DNA from: CBDFLD01 sp965249005
Lineage (GTDB): Bacteria > Acidobacteriota > UBA6911
DNA: 64,000 nucleotides
Direction: 5' to 3'
Assembly: GCA_965249005.1 (NCBI GenBank)
Contig: CBDFLD010000013.1
Location: forward strand, 233,393 to 297,392
The position numbers and the translations under genes are program-made. The notes under the pieces were generated by a model, which was not told the origin of the DNA, did no database searches, and was given only the letters and a program-made list of their open reading frames with translations. Below are positions 42,508 to 52,479 of this stretch, piece after piece (position 1 is the stretch's first letter; every line of letters begins with the position of its first letter).

Positions 42508-43716
42508 TTGAACCGAGTCATTCTCATTCACTATCACGAAATCAACCTCAAACGGAACAACCGGTCCTGGTTCGAAAACCGGCTCAAGCTCCATATGGAA
42601 TCCCTTCTCGACGACTTGCCCCACGAGGGAATCCGGAAATTCGCGGGTCGAATGATCCTTCGGCTCAACAAGGAATCACCCGCCGATGAATTTGTTCGAC
42701 GTATCCGGACCGTTTTTGGGATCGCGAACTTCGCCTTGGCATCCCAGCTCCCGGCCGATTTAGAAGCCATTCAAGCGGGCCTGGAAGGAATCCTATCACG
42801 GCGCCCGTTTAATTCGTTCAAGATCGATGCCCGCCGGGGAACCAAAGAATTTCCGTTGAACTCGCAGCAACTCAACGAGACATTGGGAGCCTTCGTCCGC
42901 GAGCGCTACCCGGTGCCGGTTAGAATGAAAAATCCCGATCTGACGTGCTTTGTTGAGCTTGTGGGGACCCAGGCCTTCCTGTATACCGAAAAGACTCCAG
43001 GGGCGGGGGGACTGCCCATGACGACCGGAGGGAACGTGCTTTGCCTACTGTCGGGAGGAATCGACTCACCCGTTGCGGCCTTTCGACTGATGAGACGAGG
43101 GTGCAAGGTATCGTTCGTCCACTTTCATAGCTTTCCTCACACTACCCGGGAGTCGCAGCAGAAGGTAACCTCGTTGCTAGGCACTCTCTCACGGCACCAA
43201 CTCCAATCTGTGCTCTACCTCGTTCCTTTTGCGGAACTCCAACGACAGATCGTCGCCTACACCCCGGCGCCGCTGCGCGTTCTCCTCTATCGACGGTTCA
43301 TGATGAGGATTGCTGAGGCGGTGGCGACGAAAGCCGGCGCTCTGGCCCTTGTAACGGGCGACTGTCTGGGACAAGTCGCCAGCCAAACGTTGCAAAACCT
43401 GGGGGCAGTATCGAATGTCGTTTCCCTTCCCATATTTCGTCCCTTAATAGGGGAAGACAAAGAAGACATCATCAAGACGGCTCGAAGCATCGGGACCTAC
43501 GAGATCAGCATTCTTCCAGACCAAGACTGTTGTACCTTATTTGTGCCCAAACACCCAGAAACGATGGCGCAAAGCGGACGACTCGAACTGGCCGAAAAAG
43601 AGCTTGAAATTGACGTTCTCGTCGAATCCGCGCTTGCGGGGACGGTGCGGGAAGTCGTATCTTCTGACTTTGCTACCGGCAAGGGAACGCTGACTAGCCA
43701 TGCCGTTGACGATTAG
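42508..43716 (+). CDS. thiI: tRNA uracil 4-sulfurtransferase ThiI
   Basis: A 402-residue enzyme that makes 4-thiouridine at tRNA position 8 and can feed sulfur to thiamine synthesis. The N-terminal ferredoxin-like/THUMP region contains MKNPDLTCFVELVGTQAFLY. The PP-loop is LCLLSGGIDSPVAAFRL. The AANH-fold segments TGDCLGQVASQTLQNL and PDQDCCTLFVPKHPETMA follow. There is no obvious C-terminal rhodanese domain, as in many non-enteric ThiI proteins. The start is a TTG at 42508, preceded by a G-rich segment. Confidence 0.92.
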   Translation: MNRVILIHYHEINLKRNNRSWFENRLKLHMESLLDDLPHEGIRKFAGRMILRLNKESPADEFVRRIRTVFGIANFALASQLPADLEAIQAGLEGILSRRPFNSFKIDARRGTKEFPLNSQQLNETLGAFVRERYPVPVRMKNPDLTCFVELVGTQAFLYTEKTPGAGGLPMTTGGNVLCLLSGGIDSPVAAFRLMRRGCKVSFVHFHSFPHTTRESQQKVTSLLGTLSRHQLQSVLYLVPFAELQRQIVAYTPAPLRVLLYRRFMMRIAEAVATKAGALALVTGDCLGQVASQTLQNLGAVSNVVSLPIFRPLIGEDKEDIIKTARSIGTYEISILPDQDCCTLFVPKHPETMAQSGRLELAEKELEIDVLVESALAGTVREVVSSDFATGKGTLTSHAVDD

Positions 43717-44006
43717 AGTACGACTGACCGACCGGACTATTTTTAACCCGGACTTGCCTGTCTAATAAACCCGCCGCTGCCACGTCACTGCATCGAGAAC
43801 GGCTTTGGCGTTCTTCCATCCCAAACGAAGCCCCATTGGCTGGCCTCCCCCCTAGCCAATGGAGGTGGAGTCACAATCGCACTGTCGGGGGGCTCCTACC
43901 CATCGCTTTGCCGACCAAGCGACCGATTTCCCGTGGCCCAAACATCAAAGTCGCTACAACTCCGGTTGCTTTTCTTGTATGGGCCCATCACACTGAAAGC
44001 CTCCGA
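43717..44006. other. thiI/macrodomain intergenic region with a perfect inverted repeat
   Basis: No gene is apparent. CCATTGGCT at 43833-43841 and AGCCAATGG at 43854-43862 form a nine-base perfect stem with a 12-base C-rich loop. It may be an RNA hairpin or terminator, but it has no T-tract. I see nothing else of note. Confidence 0.4.
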
Positions 44007-44555
44007 ATGATCCTAACCGACAAAACGGAGGATGGCGTGCCGGGACGGCTAAGACTGGTCTCAGGGGACATCACTAAGATGGAGGTGGAGGCCATCGTAA
44101 ACGCCGCGAACCAGTCGCTCCTGGGTGGTGGCGGCGTCGACGGTGCCGTTCACCGGACGGCGGGTCCTGCTCTCTTAGAAGAATGTCGCCGCCTCGGAGG
44201 CTGCGCAACCGGGAATGCGAAGATAACGCAGGGGTATCTCCTTCCCGCTCGATGGGTTATTCACACTGTCGGTCCGGTTTGGCAGGGAGGTGGGCATGGG
44301 GAAGAGGCACTCCTGGCCGACTGCTACAGAAACTCGCTAGCCCTCGCGAGAGCCCATGAGATTCGCACAGTGGCATTTCCCTCCATCAGCACGGGTGCCT
44401 ATGGTTTCCCAATCCACAGAGCCTCCCGAATTGCCGTTCGTGAAATCCAGTCCGCACTAAAGAATCACGATATTCTCGCCGAAGTGACCGTCGCGTGCTT
44501 CAACCGCCAAGATCTCTTGACCTATCAGTCGGCGGTGGAGGAAATCGCGGGCTAG
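44007..44555 (+). CDS. Macrodomain protein (O-acetyl-ADP-ribose deacetylase-like)
   Basis: A 182-residue single macrodomain that binds ADP-ribose and may remove it from proteins or from O-acetyl-ADP-ribose. LVSGDITKMEVEAIVNAANQ, the GGGGVDGAVHRTAGPALLEE loop and PSISTGAYGFPIHRASRIAV match MacroD/YmdB-type enzymes. The frame is open upstream to 43836, but homology starts at the ATG at 44007. No sirtuin or ADP-ribosyltransferase is nearby. It stands alone between thiI and the pentose phosphate operon. Confidence 0.88.
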   Translation: MILTDKTEDGVPGRLRLVSGDITKMEVEAIVNAANQSLLGGGGVDGAVHRTAGPALLEECRRLGGCATGNAKITQGYLLPARWVIHTVGPVWQGGGHGEEALLADCYRNSLALARAHEIRTVAFPSISTGAYGFPIHRASRIAVREIQSALKNHDILAEVTVACFNRQDLLTYQSAVEEIAG

Positions 44556-45049
44556 TCCCGCTTCCACTACAAACTGTGGCGCCTGGTTTCGACCCGCCAC
44601 TGAGCCGAAAACTCAGGCTCGGCAACATTTGTGGTCGGCTGCGGGTTGCGGGTCATCTTGAAGGCCTCGAAGCCGGTCGACTTTCTGTTTACATGTCGTC
44701 GCGTTTAGGCTAGTTTTTCAAATCGAAGCCACGGGCGTGGCTCGCTCGGCACGGTTTTCCAGAACGGTAGGTTCTGCCAGGTCGCTTCCTAGAGTCCAGA
44801 TGTGAACCGATGCTCAGGGAGATCGGTTCCCGCACAAAGGACGCACTTGCCGGACAAGCGTTGCATGGAGACCACCCAGATCGATGGTGAGCACCTCGAC
44901 GTTGTGGGGCCTCGGCGTTGGAGGTTTGTTCCGATTCCGTCAGCCTTCCCCGTCCGACCGAAGCATCGCTAGGGCGCCTGGCGCCCCACGGATCAACTTG
45001 CCGGCCCCTGTGCCGCTGCGAGTCCAAGGAATCGAGGAGGAGGCAGGAA
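44556..45049. other. Long intergenic region before the pentose phosphate operon
   Basis: About 490 bp with no gene that I can support. AGCCACGGGCGTGGCT near 44727-44742 is a small hairpin. The transketolase promoter must lie here, but I cannot place it. The region ends with the GGAGGAGG ribosome site for tkt. Confidence 0.4.
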
Positions 45050-47083
45050 ATGTCCAAGCAGACGAACCTTGATGACCTGTGCATCAACACGATACGGACG
45101 CTCGCCATGGACGCCGTTCAAACCGCCAATTCCGGGCATCCCGGCATGCCGATGGGAATGGCGGCGGCAGCCTACATTCTGTGGACACGAATCCTGAAGC
45201 ATAATCCAGGGCATCCCGAGTGGCCCAACCGAGACCGATTCGTTCTCTCCGCAGGTCACGGGTCGATGCTGCTTTATGCGCTACTTCATCTGAGCGGCTA
45301 CGATCTTCCTCTGGACGAGATCAAACGCTTCCGACAGTGGAGATCCAAAACTCCCGGACATCCCGAATACCGAGACACTCCCGGGGTGGAAACGACAACC
45401 GGTCCCCTTGGACAAGGGTTTGGTAATGGCGTAGGCATGGCACTTGCATCCCGCCATCTGGGAGCGCGTTTCAACAAACCGAACTTTCCGATCATTGACA
45501 ACTTCGTTTATGGCATCGTGTCCGACGGTGACCTGATGGAAGGTATCTCTTCGGAGGCTGCGTCTCTTGCTGGTCATCTCAAGCTCGGGAACTTGATCTA
45601 TCTCTTTGACAACAATCGAATCACGATTGAGGGCACCACCGACCTTGCCTTCACGGAGGAGCCCAGTCTGCGTTTTCGCTCCTATGGGTGGCATGTACAG
45701 GAGGTAGCGGGGGACAATCTGGAGGCGTTGCATCAAGCCTTCCTCGAGGCTCAAGCCATCAAAGATCGTCCGTCATTGATCAACGTTCGGACTCACATTG
45801 CACATGGCAGTCCGAACAAGCAAGACACCGCGGCAGCGCATGGCGCGCCCCTCGGGGAGGAAGAAGTCCGCCTGACCAAAGAGAAACTAGGGTGGCCCGA
45901 GGATAAGACGTTTCACGTTCCGCCGGACGCCTTGCGGGTCTTCCGAGAAACCATCCCACGGGGAGAAGCCGCCGAGTTCCAGTGGACTACCTTGCTGGAA
46001 CGTTATGCCGAGCAGCATCCCGACGCGGCTCGCGACCTCGAAGCACTACTGCGCAGTGGACTCGCCGAGGGCTGGGAAGAGTCCATCCCGACATTTCAGC
46101 GGGATTCTAAACCGATGGCTACCAGAGAGGCCTCTGGCCAAGTGTTGAGTGCCGTCTTTGCAGTGGCACCCGGTTTGCTAGGCGGCTCGGCCGATCTTGC
46201 TCCCTCGACCAACACATACATCGCACATGCGGGAGATCTCCAAGCTGAAAACTATGCCGGTCGCAATATCCATTTCGGAGTCCGGGAGCATGCAATGGGA
46301 GCCGTTCTCAACGGTATGGCGCTATTTGGCGGCATCGTCCCCTACGGCGGGACATTTCTCGTGTTTTCGGACTATATGCGCCCTAGCGTTCGCCTGGCCG
46401 CTTTGATGAAACTCCGAGTGATTTATATCTGGACGCACGACAGTATCGCGTTGGGCGAGGACGGGCCAACGCACCAACCAGTCGAGCACGCCGCTGCGCT
46501 GCGGGCCATTCCTGGATTGACCTTCATTCGTCCTGCGGATGCCTCAGAAACGGCAGAAGCCTGGCGCGCCGCACTGCGCCAGGAATCAGGACCGGTCGCT
46601 TTGGCGCTGACGCGACAAAAACTGCCCGTGATCGACCGTGAACAGTATGCTCCGGCAAGCGGTCTACATCGCGGGGCCTACATTCTGGCGGACGCAAGTG
46701 GATCCTCACCGGATGTCGTCATCATCGCGACTGGATCCGAGGTGTCCATCGCCCTGGAGGTCCGGGACCTCTTGCAGGCGAAAGGTCGTAGCACGCGGGT
46801 CGTCAGTATGCCATGCTGGGAGTATTTCTCGGCGCAGGACCGACTCTATAGAGAATCGGTCCTTGCGCGATCCTCCCGGCTGCGCGTCTCGATCGAAGCG
46901 GCAACAACCTTTGGCTGGGAACGTTGGGTCGGCGAGGATGGACTGCGCATAGGAATCGATCACTATGGCGCATCGGCGCCCCTCGAGGTTTTGCTGGAAG
47001 AATTCGGTTTTCAGGCCCAAGCCATTCTGAGCAAAATCGAGGACCGGCTCAACGCCCTTCCCCAAAACGCAGTGTCGGGCTGA
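45050..47083 (+). CDS. tkt: Transketolase
   Basis: A 677-residue thiamine diphosphate enzyme that shuttles two-carbon units in the pentose phosphate pathway. NSGHPGMPMGMAAAAYILWT at the N-terminus, the TPP-magnesium motif VSDGDLMEGISSEAASLAGH...NNRIT and GVREHAMGAVLNGMALFGG and THDSIALGEDGPTHQPVEH in the pyrimidine domain identify it. The frame runs upstream to 44918, but the ATG at 45050 has a strong GGAGGAGG ribosome site and the length is normal. It is the first gene of tkt-zwf-opcA-pgl. Confidence 0.95.
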   Translation: MSKQTNLDDLCINTIRTLAMDAVQTANSGHPGMPMGMAAAAYILWTRILKHNPGHPEWPNRDRFVLSAGHGSMLLYALLHLSGYDLPLDEIKRFRQWRSKTPGHPEYRDTPGVETTTGPLGQGFGNGVGMALASRHLGARFNKPNFPIIDNFVYGIVSDGDLMEGISSEAASLAGHLKLGNLIYLFDNNRITIEGTTDLAFTEEPSLRFRSYGWHVQEVAGDNLEALHQAFLEAQAIKDRPSLINVRTHIAHGSPNKQDTAAAHGAPLGEEEVRLTKEKLGWPEDKTFHVPPDALRVFRETIPRGEAAEFQWTTLLERYAEQHPDAARDLEALLRSGLAEGWEESIPTFQRDSKPMATREASGQVLSAVFAVAPGLLGGSADLAPSTNTYIAHAGDLQAENYAGRNIHFGVREHAMGAVLNGMALFGGIVPYGGTFLVFSDYMRPSVRLAALMKLRVIYIWTHDSIALGEDGPTHQPVEHAAALRAIPGLTFIRPADASETAEAWRAALRQESGPVALALTRQKLPVIDREQYAPASGLHRGAYILADASGSSPDVVIIATGSEVSIALEVRDLLQAKGRSTRVVSMPCWEYFSAQDRLYRESVLARSSRLRVSIEAATTFGWERWVGEDGLRIGIDHYGASAPLEVLLEEFGFQAQAILSKIEDRLNALPQNAVSG

Positions 47084-47116
47084 ACTCGAAACCGCCTCGT
47101 CGAGGAGAACACCCCA

Positions 47117-48667
47117 ATGAGCAATGAAGAGTTGGTGAGTCCCAATCCCCTTCGACACGGCCGCCGTATGAATCGAAGTCCGGACGCATGTTCGATGGTA
47201 ATCTTCGGTGGATCCGGTGATCTGACCCGGCGCAAGCTTGTTCCAGCCTTGTACGATCTCTACAAGAAGAGAATGATTCCGGCTGGGTTCAACATCATCG
47301 GACTCTCGAGATCCGCGCTGACCGATGCAAACTACCGCTCTCGGCTCCGAGAATGGACGGAAAAATCTGAGGACACCGCTACCTCCGAGGGCACCTGGGG
47401 GCCTTTCTCAGAGCGGATACAATACCTGTCCGCCGATTTTCACGATCCGTCAACCTATCAGAAGATCAAGGCCACTTTGGCACAGAATGATCGCCATCGT
47501 CCGACCGAGGGAAACCGAATCTTTTACCTTGCTACCGCCCCCAGCGACTATGTCGACATTATTCGAAATTTGGGAGCGGCGGGGATGGCCCAAGAACATA
47601 AGAACGGGAACGGATGGGTACGAATCATCATCGAAAAGCCGTTTGGACGAGACCTCGACACCGCGGTTGCACTCAATCGGGAAGTCAACGCGGTCTTCTC
47701 GGAAGATCAGGTCTATCGAATTGATCATTATCTCGGGAAGGAAACGGTTCAGAACCTCTTGGTATTTCGTTTTGCGAACGGGATCTTCGAGCCCCTGTGG
47801 AACCGCCAGTACGTCGATCATGTACAGATCACGGCCGCCGAGAATATCGGCGTCGGCACCCGGGGTCCCTACTACGAAGAAGCTGGGGCGCTGCGGGACA
47901 TGATACAAAACCATATTCTGCAGCTGCTGACACTCGTTGCGATGGAACCGCCCCCCGATTTCGAACCCAACTCTGTCCGTGACGAAAAAGCCAAGGTTCT
48001 TCGATCCATACGCCCGGTCTCGGCTGACGAAGTCGATCGACTTGCAGTACGCGGCCAATACCGATCCGGCTTCGCAGGCGGCAAGGAAGTTCCTGGCTAC
48101 CTGGAAGAAACCGGTGTCGCCCCCGACTCTTCGATTGAAACTTTTGCCGCGATCCGTTTTACCATCGACAACTGGCGTTGGGCCGGAGTTCCGTTTTATG
48201 TCCGTACGGGGAAGAACCTACCGAAACGGGTTACTGAAATCGCCATTCTCTTTCGACGGACACCCCATATCATCTTTGGACAGACATCCCCCGGCGAGGC
48301 CGACACCAACGTCCTGGCGCTGCGCATTCAGCCGGATGAAGGCATCACGTTGAAGTTTGGTGCCAAACTTCCAGGTCAGTCGTTGAACATCCGGTCCGTC
48401 AATATGGACTTTCGCTACGGGAGCACCTTCGGAATGCATCTTTCGAGTGCGTATGAGCGGTTGTTGCTGGATTGCATGCTAGGAGACCCGACGCTCTTCG
48501 ACCGTGTCGATTCTGTAGAAGCCGCCTGGACCCTCGTGCAACCCTTCCTGGATCGCTGGGGCACTGGGAACGGGACTCCTATTCCCTCCTACGACGCGGG
48601 CTCGTGGGGGCCGGTTGAAGCCGACCAGCTGCTGAATCAGGAAAAACGCCGCTGGCGTATTCTCTAG
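47117..48667 (+). CDS. zwf: Glucose-6-phosphate dehydrogenase
   Basis: A 516-residue enzyme that oxidises glucose 6-phosphate to 6-phosphogluconolactone and makes NADPH. VIFGGSGDLTRRKLVPALYD is the coenzyme-binding motif, and RIDHYLGKETVQNLLVFRFA is the active-site motif. IIEKPFGRDL and YVRTGKNLPKRVTEI also match. The length is slightly above the usual 480-500 because of a polar N-terminus. A gap of 33 bp follows tkt, and opcA begins 22 bp after its stop. Confidence 0.95.
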   Translation: MSNEELVSPNPLRHGRRMNRSPDACSMVIFGGSGDLTRRKLVPALYDLYKKRMIPAGFNIIGLSRSALTDANYRSRLREWTEKSEDTATSEGTWGPFSERIQYLSADFHDPSTYQKIKATLAQNDRHRPTEGNRIFYLATAPSDYVDIIRNLGAAGMAQEHKNGNGWVRIIIEKPFGRDLDTAVALNREVNAVFSEDQVYRIDHYLGKETVQNLLVFRFANGIFEPLWNRQYVDHVQITAAENIGVGTRGPYYEEAGALRDMIQNHILQLLTLVAMEPPPDFEPNSVRDEKAKVLRSIRPVSADEVDRLAVRGQYRSGFAGGKEVPGYLEETGVAPDSSIETFAAIRFTIDNWRWAGVPFYVRTGKNLPKRVTEIAILFRRTPHIIFGQTSPGEADTNVLALRIQPDEGITLKFGAKLPGQSLNIRSVNMDFRYGSTFGMHLSSAYERLLLDCMLGDPTLFDRVDSVEAAWTLVQPFLDRWGTGNGTPIPSYDAGSWGPVEADQLLNQEKRRWRIL

Positions 48668-48689
48668 GGTCGAACCCGATGAGGTTTGC

Positions 48690-49823
48690 ATGGGAATATT
48701 GAATCTGGGCACTCCCATTGCCGTGGATGTGAGTCGAATCGAGCACGAGCTCAGCCTACTCTGGAAGTCTGCCTCAGAGTCCGAGGAGGACCGGTCCGTC
48801 ATTCGCGCATGTAGCTGCAACCTCGTCTCGATCGTACGCGACCCGGACGAGGCCGCCAATCTGCCCGAAATCATCGCTCGGGTTTCTGAATATCATCCCA
48901 GCCGTTCTTTCGTCGCATACATCGACACCGACATGGCCGCCTCGGAGATTCGCGCCTGGATCAACACGCAGTGCACCGTGCCTTTCGCCGGGGCTCCTCA
49001 GGTCTGCTGCGAAACAGTGACACTCTGCGCCAAAGAGCGCCAGTCCTCGCACCTGATGCACACGCTGGTATCGCTATTGGTCCCGGACCTTCCGGTTTTT
49101 CTCTACTGGCGAACACCGCACTCCGAGGAACTTGCCCTTGTAGAAATGTTCTCCCAATTCTCGGACCTTCTCATCGTGGACTCGCGCACCTCGAAGCAGA
49201 ATCGAATCGATCGCGATCGAGTGACGAAGCTGTTGATCGATCCTCCGCATGACGCACACTGCCGCGACCTCAACTGGTCGAGGCTGACGGCGTGGCGGGA
49301 CCTGATCGCGCAGTTCTTTGACGCCCCATCGGATCGAGACTTTGTTTGGGAGATCTCGGAAGTCGAGATTGTGCGAGCTGTCGCCGAAGCAAACAGCCTC
49401 CCGACCAGAACGTTGTTGCTCACCGGATGGCTGGCGGACCGACTATCCTGGAAGCTCGAATCCGCGAAAAAGGACGGATCGGGATGGATCTCGTCCTGGG
49501 AGACGCCGCAGGGCGCACTCGTTGTCCGGTTCAAGGAAACTCCGGTGGCCAACCAGCAACCTCCCGGGATTCGTTCTGTCTCGATCAAAACTCGATCGGG
49601 CGGTGCTTTCCAGGTTCAGCTTGACCCAGACACTGCGCTCATGACTTCCCTATCGGAAATAGCAGGCTCCCGGTTTGTGCATTCCGTCCCGGAGGATGCA
49701 CTGGACGAAGTAAGTCTGATAGTCCGAGAGCTCTCGATTTCCGGCGCAGACCCCAGCTTCCGGAGGGCCTACGCGGCTGCCGCCGAAATGGAACAGGCCT
49801 TTCTTTCCGGGGGCACCGATTGA
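48690..49823 (+). CDS. opcA: OpcA-type glucose-6-phosphate dehydrogenase assembly protein
   Basis: A 377-residue protein of the OpcA family, which activates or assembles G6PD in cyanobacteria and actinobacteria. IRACSCNLVSIV, VSEYHPSRSFVAYID, QVCCETVTLCAKE and LVPDLPVFLYWR are shared with OpcA. The location directly between zwf and pgl supports the role. It overlaps pgl by four bases. In cyanobacteria OpcA mediates redox control through thioredoxin. The cysteine-rich segments here may do the same, but that is inference. Confidence 0.85.
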   Translation: MGILNLGTPIAVDVSRIEHELSLLWKSASESEEDRSVIRACSCNLVSIVRDPDEAANLPEIIARVSEYHPSRSFVAYIDTDMAASEIRAWINTQCTVPFAGAPQVCCETVTLCAKERQSSHLMHTLVSLLVPDLPVFLYWRTPHSEELALVEMFSQFSDLLIVDSRTSKQNRIDRDRVTKLLIDPPHDAHCRDLNWSRLTAWRDLIAQFFDAPSDRDFVWEISEVEIVRAVAEANSLPTRTLLLTGWLADRLSWKLESAKKDGSGWISSWETPQGALVVRFKETPVANQQPPGIRSVSIKTRSGGAFQVQLDPDTALMTSLSEIAGSRFVHSVPEDALDEVSLIVRELSISGADPSFRRAYAAAAEMEQAFLSGGTD

Positions 49824-50578
49824 AAATCCATGTGTTCGCTCAAATGGAGGCCCTATACCGGGAATGCGCCGACGAGATCACGCGCATTCTGGAGGGTTCC
49901 TTGGACAAACAAAGGCGTGCGACGTGTGTCCTGACGGGAGGCAACACTCCCAAGACATTGTATTCCATGCTGGCGAGTCCACCGTTTCGAGAGCGACTAT
50001 CGTGGTCACAAATTGATTTCTTGTGGGGGGATGAACGCTGCGTACCGCCCCAGGATCCACAAAGCAATTTTGGAATGGCCTGGGAGCATCTTCTCTCCGT
50101 TGTTCCCGTACCGGCGATCCGGATCCATCGGGCGCAGGCGGAGCACGCAAACCCGGAAGGAGCAGCACGCTTGTACGAGACCGTCATCCAACAACTGTCC
50201 GCAGATCAGAATGGCCCTCGCTTCGATTTGGTGCTGCTCGGGATGGGCGGGGATGGTCACACGGCCTCACTCTTCCCCGACACCCATTGGAACGAGCAAC
50301 GCCTTTTCGTGCACAACTATGTGCCGAAGCTCCACGCGCACCGATTGACCATGACACCGAGGGCGCTGAACGCGGCACAAGAAATCGTCTTCATCGTCAC
50401 CGGGCAAGAAAAAGCCGCTCCCCTCGCCGAGATTCTGGAGAATGGGAATCGTTCTTTGCCGGCCTCCCGAATCAGGCCCGAGAGTGGCCATCTGAGCTGG
50501 TACCTGGATCAAGGAGCTGCCTCGCTGCTATCTGATCCTCGGCTTGAGATCTTACGCCACCCCGCCGAAACGCAATGA
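49820..50578 (+). CDS. pgl: 6-phosphogluconolactonase
   Basis: A 252-residue DevB/Pgl-type enzyme that hydrolyses 6-phosphogluconolactone. The family motifs LTGGNTPKTLYSML, FLWGDERCVPPQDPQSNFGM and LLGMGGDGHTASLFPDT are all intact. The start codon (TTG or a near codon in this frame) overlaps the opcA stop, so it is translationally coupled. Together with zwf and opcA it completes the first two oxidative steps. A 6-phosphogluconate dehydrogenase gene is not in the window. Confidence 0.94.
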   Translation: MKIHVFAQMEALYRECADEITRILEGSLDKQRRATCVLTGGNTPKTLYSMLASPPFRERLSWSQIDFLWGDERCVPPQDPQSNFGMAWEHLLSVVPVPAIRIHRAQAEHANPEGAARLYETVIQQLSADQNGPRFDLVLLGMGGDGHTASLFPDTHWNEQRLFVHNYVPKLHAHRLTMTPRALNAAQEIVFIVTGQEKAAPLAEILENGNRSLPASRIRPESGHLSWYLDQGAASLLSDPRLEILRHPAETQ

Positions 50579-50643
50579 AAGCCCGGCGATTATCACCAGG
50601 GTTTGGCCCTATCGACGAGTAGAACGTCTCGGATATCGCACCA

Positions 50644-52413
50644 ATGCTTCATGCGAGCTTGAAGAGTTTCATCGATACCCTCAAAAAGGAAGGAGAGCTG
50701 AAGGTGATCGACCAGCAGGTCGATCCCTATCTCGAGCTTGCCGAGCTTCACAGAAGAGTCGTCGCCGCTGAAGGTCCTGCCCTCTTCTTCAACCGGGTCC
50801 AAGGCACTCCTTTTCCGGTAGTCACAAACCTGTTCGGGAGTCGTCGCCGCATCGATCTCGCCTTTGGAAAAGATCCAACCCTTTTTGTTCGGCGCGTAGC
50901 TGAAGCTGCGGAGACCTTGATGCCGCCTAGACCCAAGGACCTATGGCAGTTTCGTGACGTGATCCGAACCGCGATAAGAACCCGCAGTCGACGTGCGCGC
51001 TCTGGACCGGTCCTGGAACGAGCGCTGGATTCAGGTCTGGGATCACTCCCGCAGATGCAGTGCTGGCCTGGCGATGGCGGGCCTTTCATCACGCTTCCGC
51101 TCGTCTACACGGAGCATCCGACGACCCGCAAGCCGAACCTCGGCATGTATCGGAATCAGATTCACGACGACCGAACGCTCGGCATGCATTTTCAGATTCA
51201 CCGCGGGGGAGGTTTTCACTATTATGAAGCCGAGCAGCAAGGAAGCGCCTTGCCAGCAAATCTGTTCTTGGGGGGACCGCCGGCCTTGATTCTCGCTGCG
51301 ATCGCCCCACTGCCCGAGAACATCTCCGAGCTGACACTCGCGGCTTTGTTGCAAGGCGGCCCTCTGACCTTGATCGACAACCCACAAGTGAGTTCCCTTC
51401 CGATTGTCGCGGAGGCGGAGTTCATCCTCTCTGGTGAGATACCCCCAACGATTCGAAGGACGGAGGGACCGTTTGGAGATCACTACGGCTACTATTCTCT
51501 GGCCCACCCCTATCCTGTCATGGAGGTGAAACAGATCCATCACCGAAAGGATGCCATCTATCCGGCTACAATTGTCGGACGCCCGAGGCAAGAGGATCAC
51601 TATATCGGTGAGTATCTTCAGGAACTTTTCGCTCCGGTCTATCCGCTGGTGATGAACGGTGTTCTGGACGTTTGGGCATACGATGATGCCGGAGTGCACC
51701 CACTGGCCTCAGCCGTGGTTCAGGAACGTTACCGACGCGAGGCGTTCATGGCATCGCTGAGGATCCTGGGAGAAGGTCAACTGTCACTAACAAAATTTCT
51801 CATGGTGACCGACGAGCGGATGTCTCTCAAAGATTTTCGGGCAGTCTTCACGCATATCCTGGAACGTGCGGACTTTGCCACCGACTTGTTCATATTCTCG
51901 AATGTTTCACAGGACACTCTAGACTACACCTCTCGGAAACAGAACGAAGGAAGCAAAGCGATCATGCTTGGACTCGGGGAAAAGAAGTTCCAACTTCAAC
52001 AAGCGCCCGAGGCCCTCCTTCGCAATCCTGCATTTCGGCAACAGGTAGTATTTGTCCCCGGCGTGCTCGTTGTGCAAGGCCCCCCGTGGCGCGAAAACGA
52101 TTCCGCAATCCCGGATCTCTTACAGGAGGTAGCCGTCCAATCCTTTCGCATTGTCTGTCTGGTCGATGACGCGGCGTCCTGTGTCGAGAACGAGTCGTCT
52201 TTTCTTTGGACGGTCTTCACCCGCTTTGAGCCTGCGTCGGATATTCATTCCCGGGTTTCACGGCTCCGCCGACAACATGTCAGCATGTCCGCACCGTTGC
52301 TCCTTGATTGTCGAACAAAGCCTTGGTTTCCGCCGCCGGTCGAGCCGCATCCGGATACTGTGAAGAAAGTGGACGCCCTCTGGCCAAAGATTTTCGCCGC
52401 ATCCAAAAAATGA
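50644..52413 (+). CDS. UbiD-family prFMN-dependent decarboxylase
   Basis: A 589-residue UbiD-like decarboxylase. FFNRVQGTPFPVVTNLFGSR, GMYRNQIHDDRTLGMHFQIH and EGPFGDHYGYYSLAHPYPVM (with the conserved glutamate region) fit the family, and HRKDAIYPATIVGRPRQEDH follows. UbiD proteins act on aromatic or unsaturated acids and need prenylated FMN made by UbiX, which is not in the window. The substrate is unknown. In futalosine-pathway bacteria some UbiD homologues (MqnP/MqnL region) are tied to menaquinone, so that is one possibility. It follows pgl by about 65 bp. Confidence 0.88.
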   Translation: MLHASLKSFIDTLKKEGELKVIDQQVDPYLELAELHRRVVAAEGPALFFNRVQGTPFPVVTNLFGSRRRIDLAFGKDPTLFVRRVAEAAETLMPPRPKDLWQFRDVIRTAIRTRSRRARSGPVLERALDSGLGSLPQMQCWPGDGGPFITLPLVYTEHPTTRKPNLGMYRNQIHDDRTLGMHFQIHRGGGFHYYEAEQQGSALPANLFLGGPPALILAAIAPLPENISELTLAALLQGGPLTLIDNPQVSSLPIVAEAEFILSGEIPPTIRRTEGPFGDHYGYYSLAHPYPVMEVKQIHHRKDAIYPATIVGRPRQEDHYIGEYLQELFAPVYPLVMNGVLDVWAYDDAGVHPLASAVVQERYRREAFMASLRILGEGQLSLTKFLMVTDERMSLKDFRAVFTHILERADFATDLFIFSNVSQDTLDYTSRKQNEGSKAIMLGLGEKKFQLQQAPEALLRNPAFRQQVVFVPGVLVVQGPPWRENDSAIPDLLQEVAVQSFRIVCLVDDAASCVENESSFLWTVFTRFEPASDIHSRVSRLRRQHVSMSAPLLLDCRTKPWFPPPVEPHPDTVKKVDALWPKIFAASKK

Positions 52414-52479
52414 CTTCAAGGGCATACGGATGGAGAACCACGCAAACCCGACGCTGGCAATAGATGGGGGCTTCGGATG

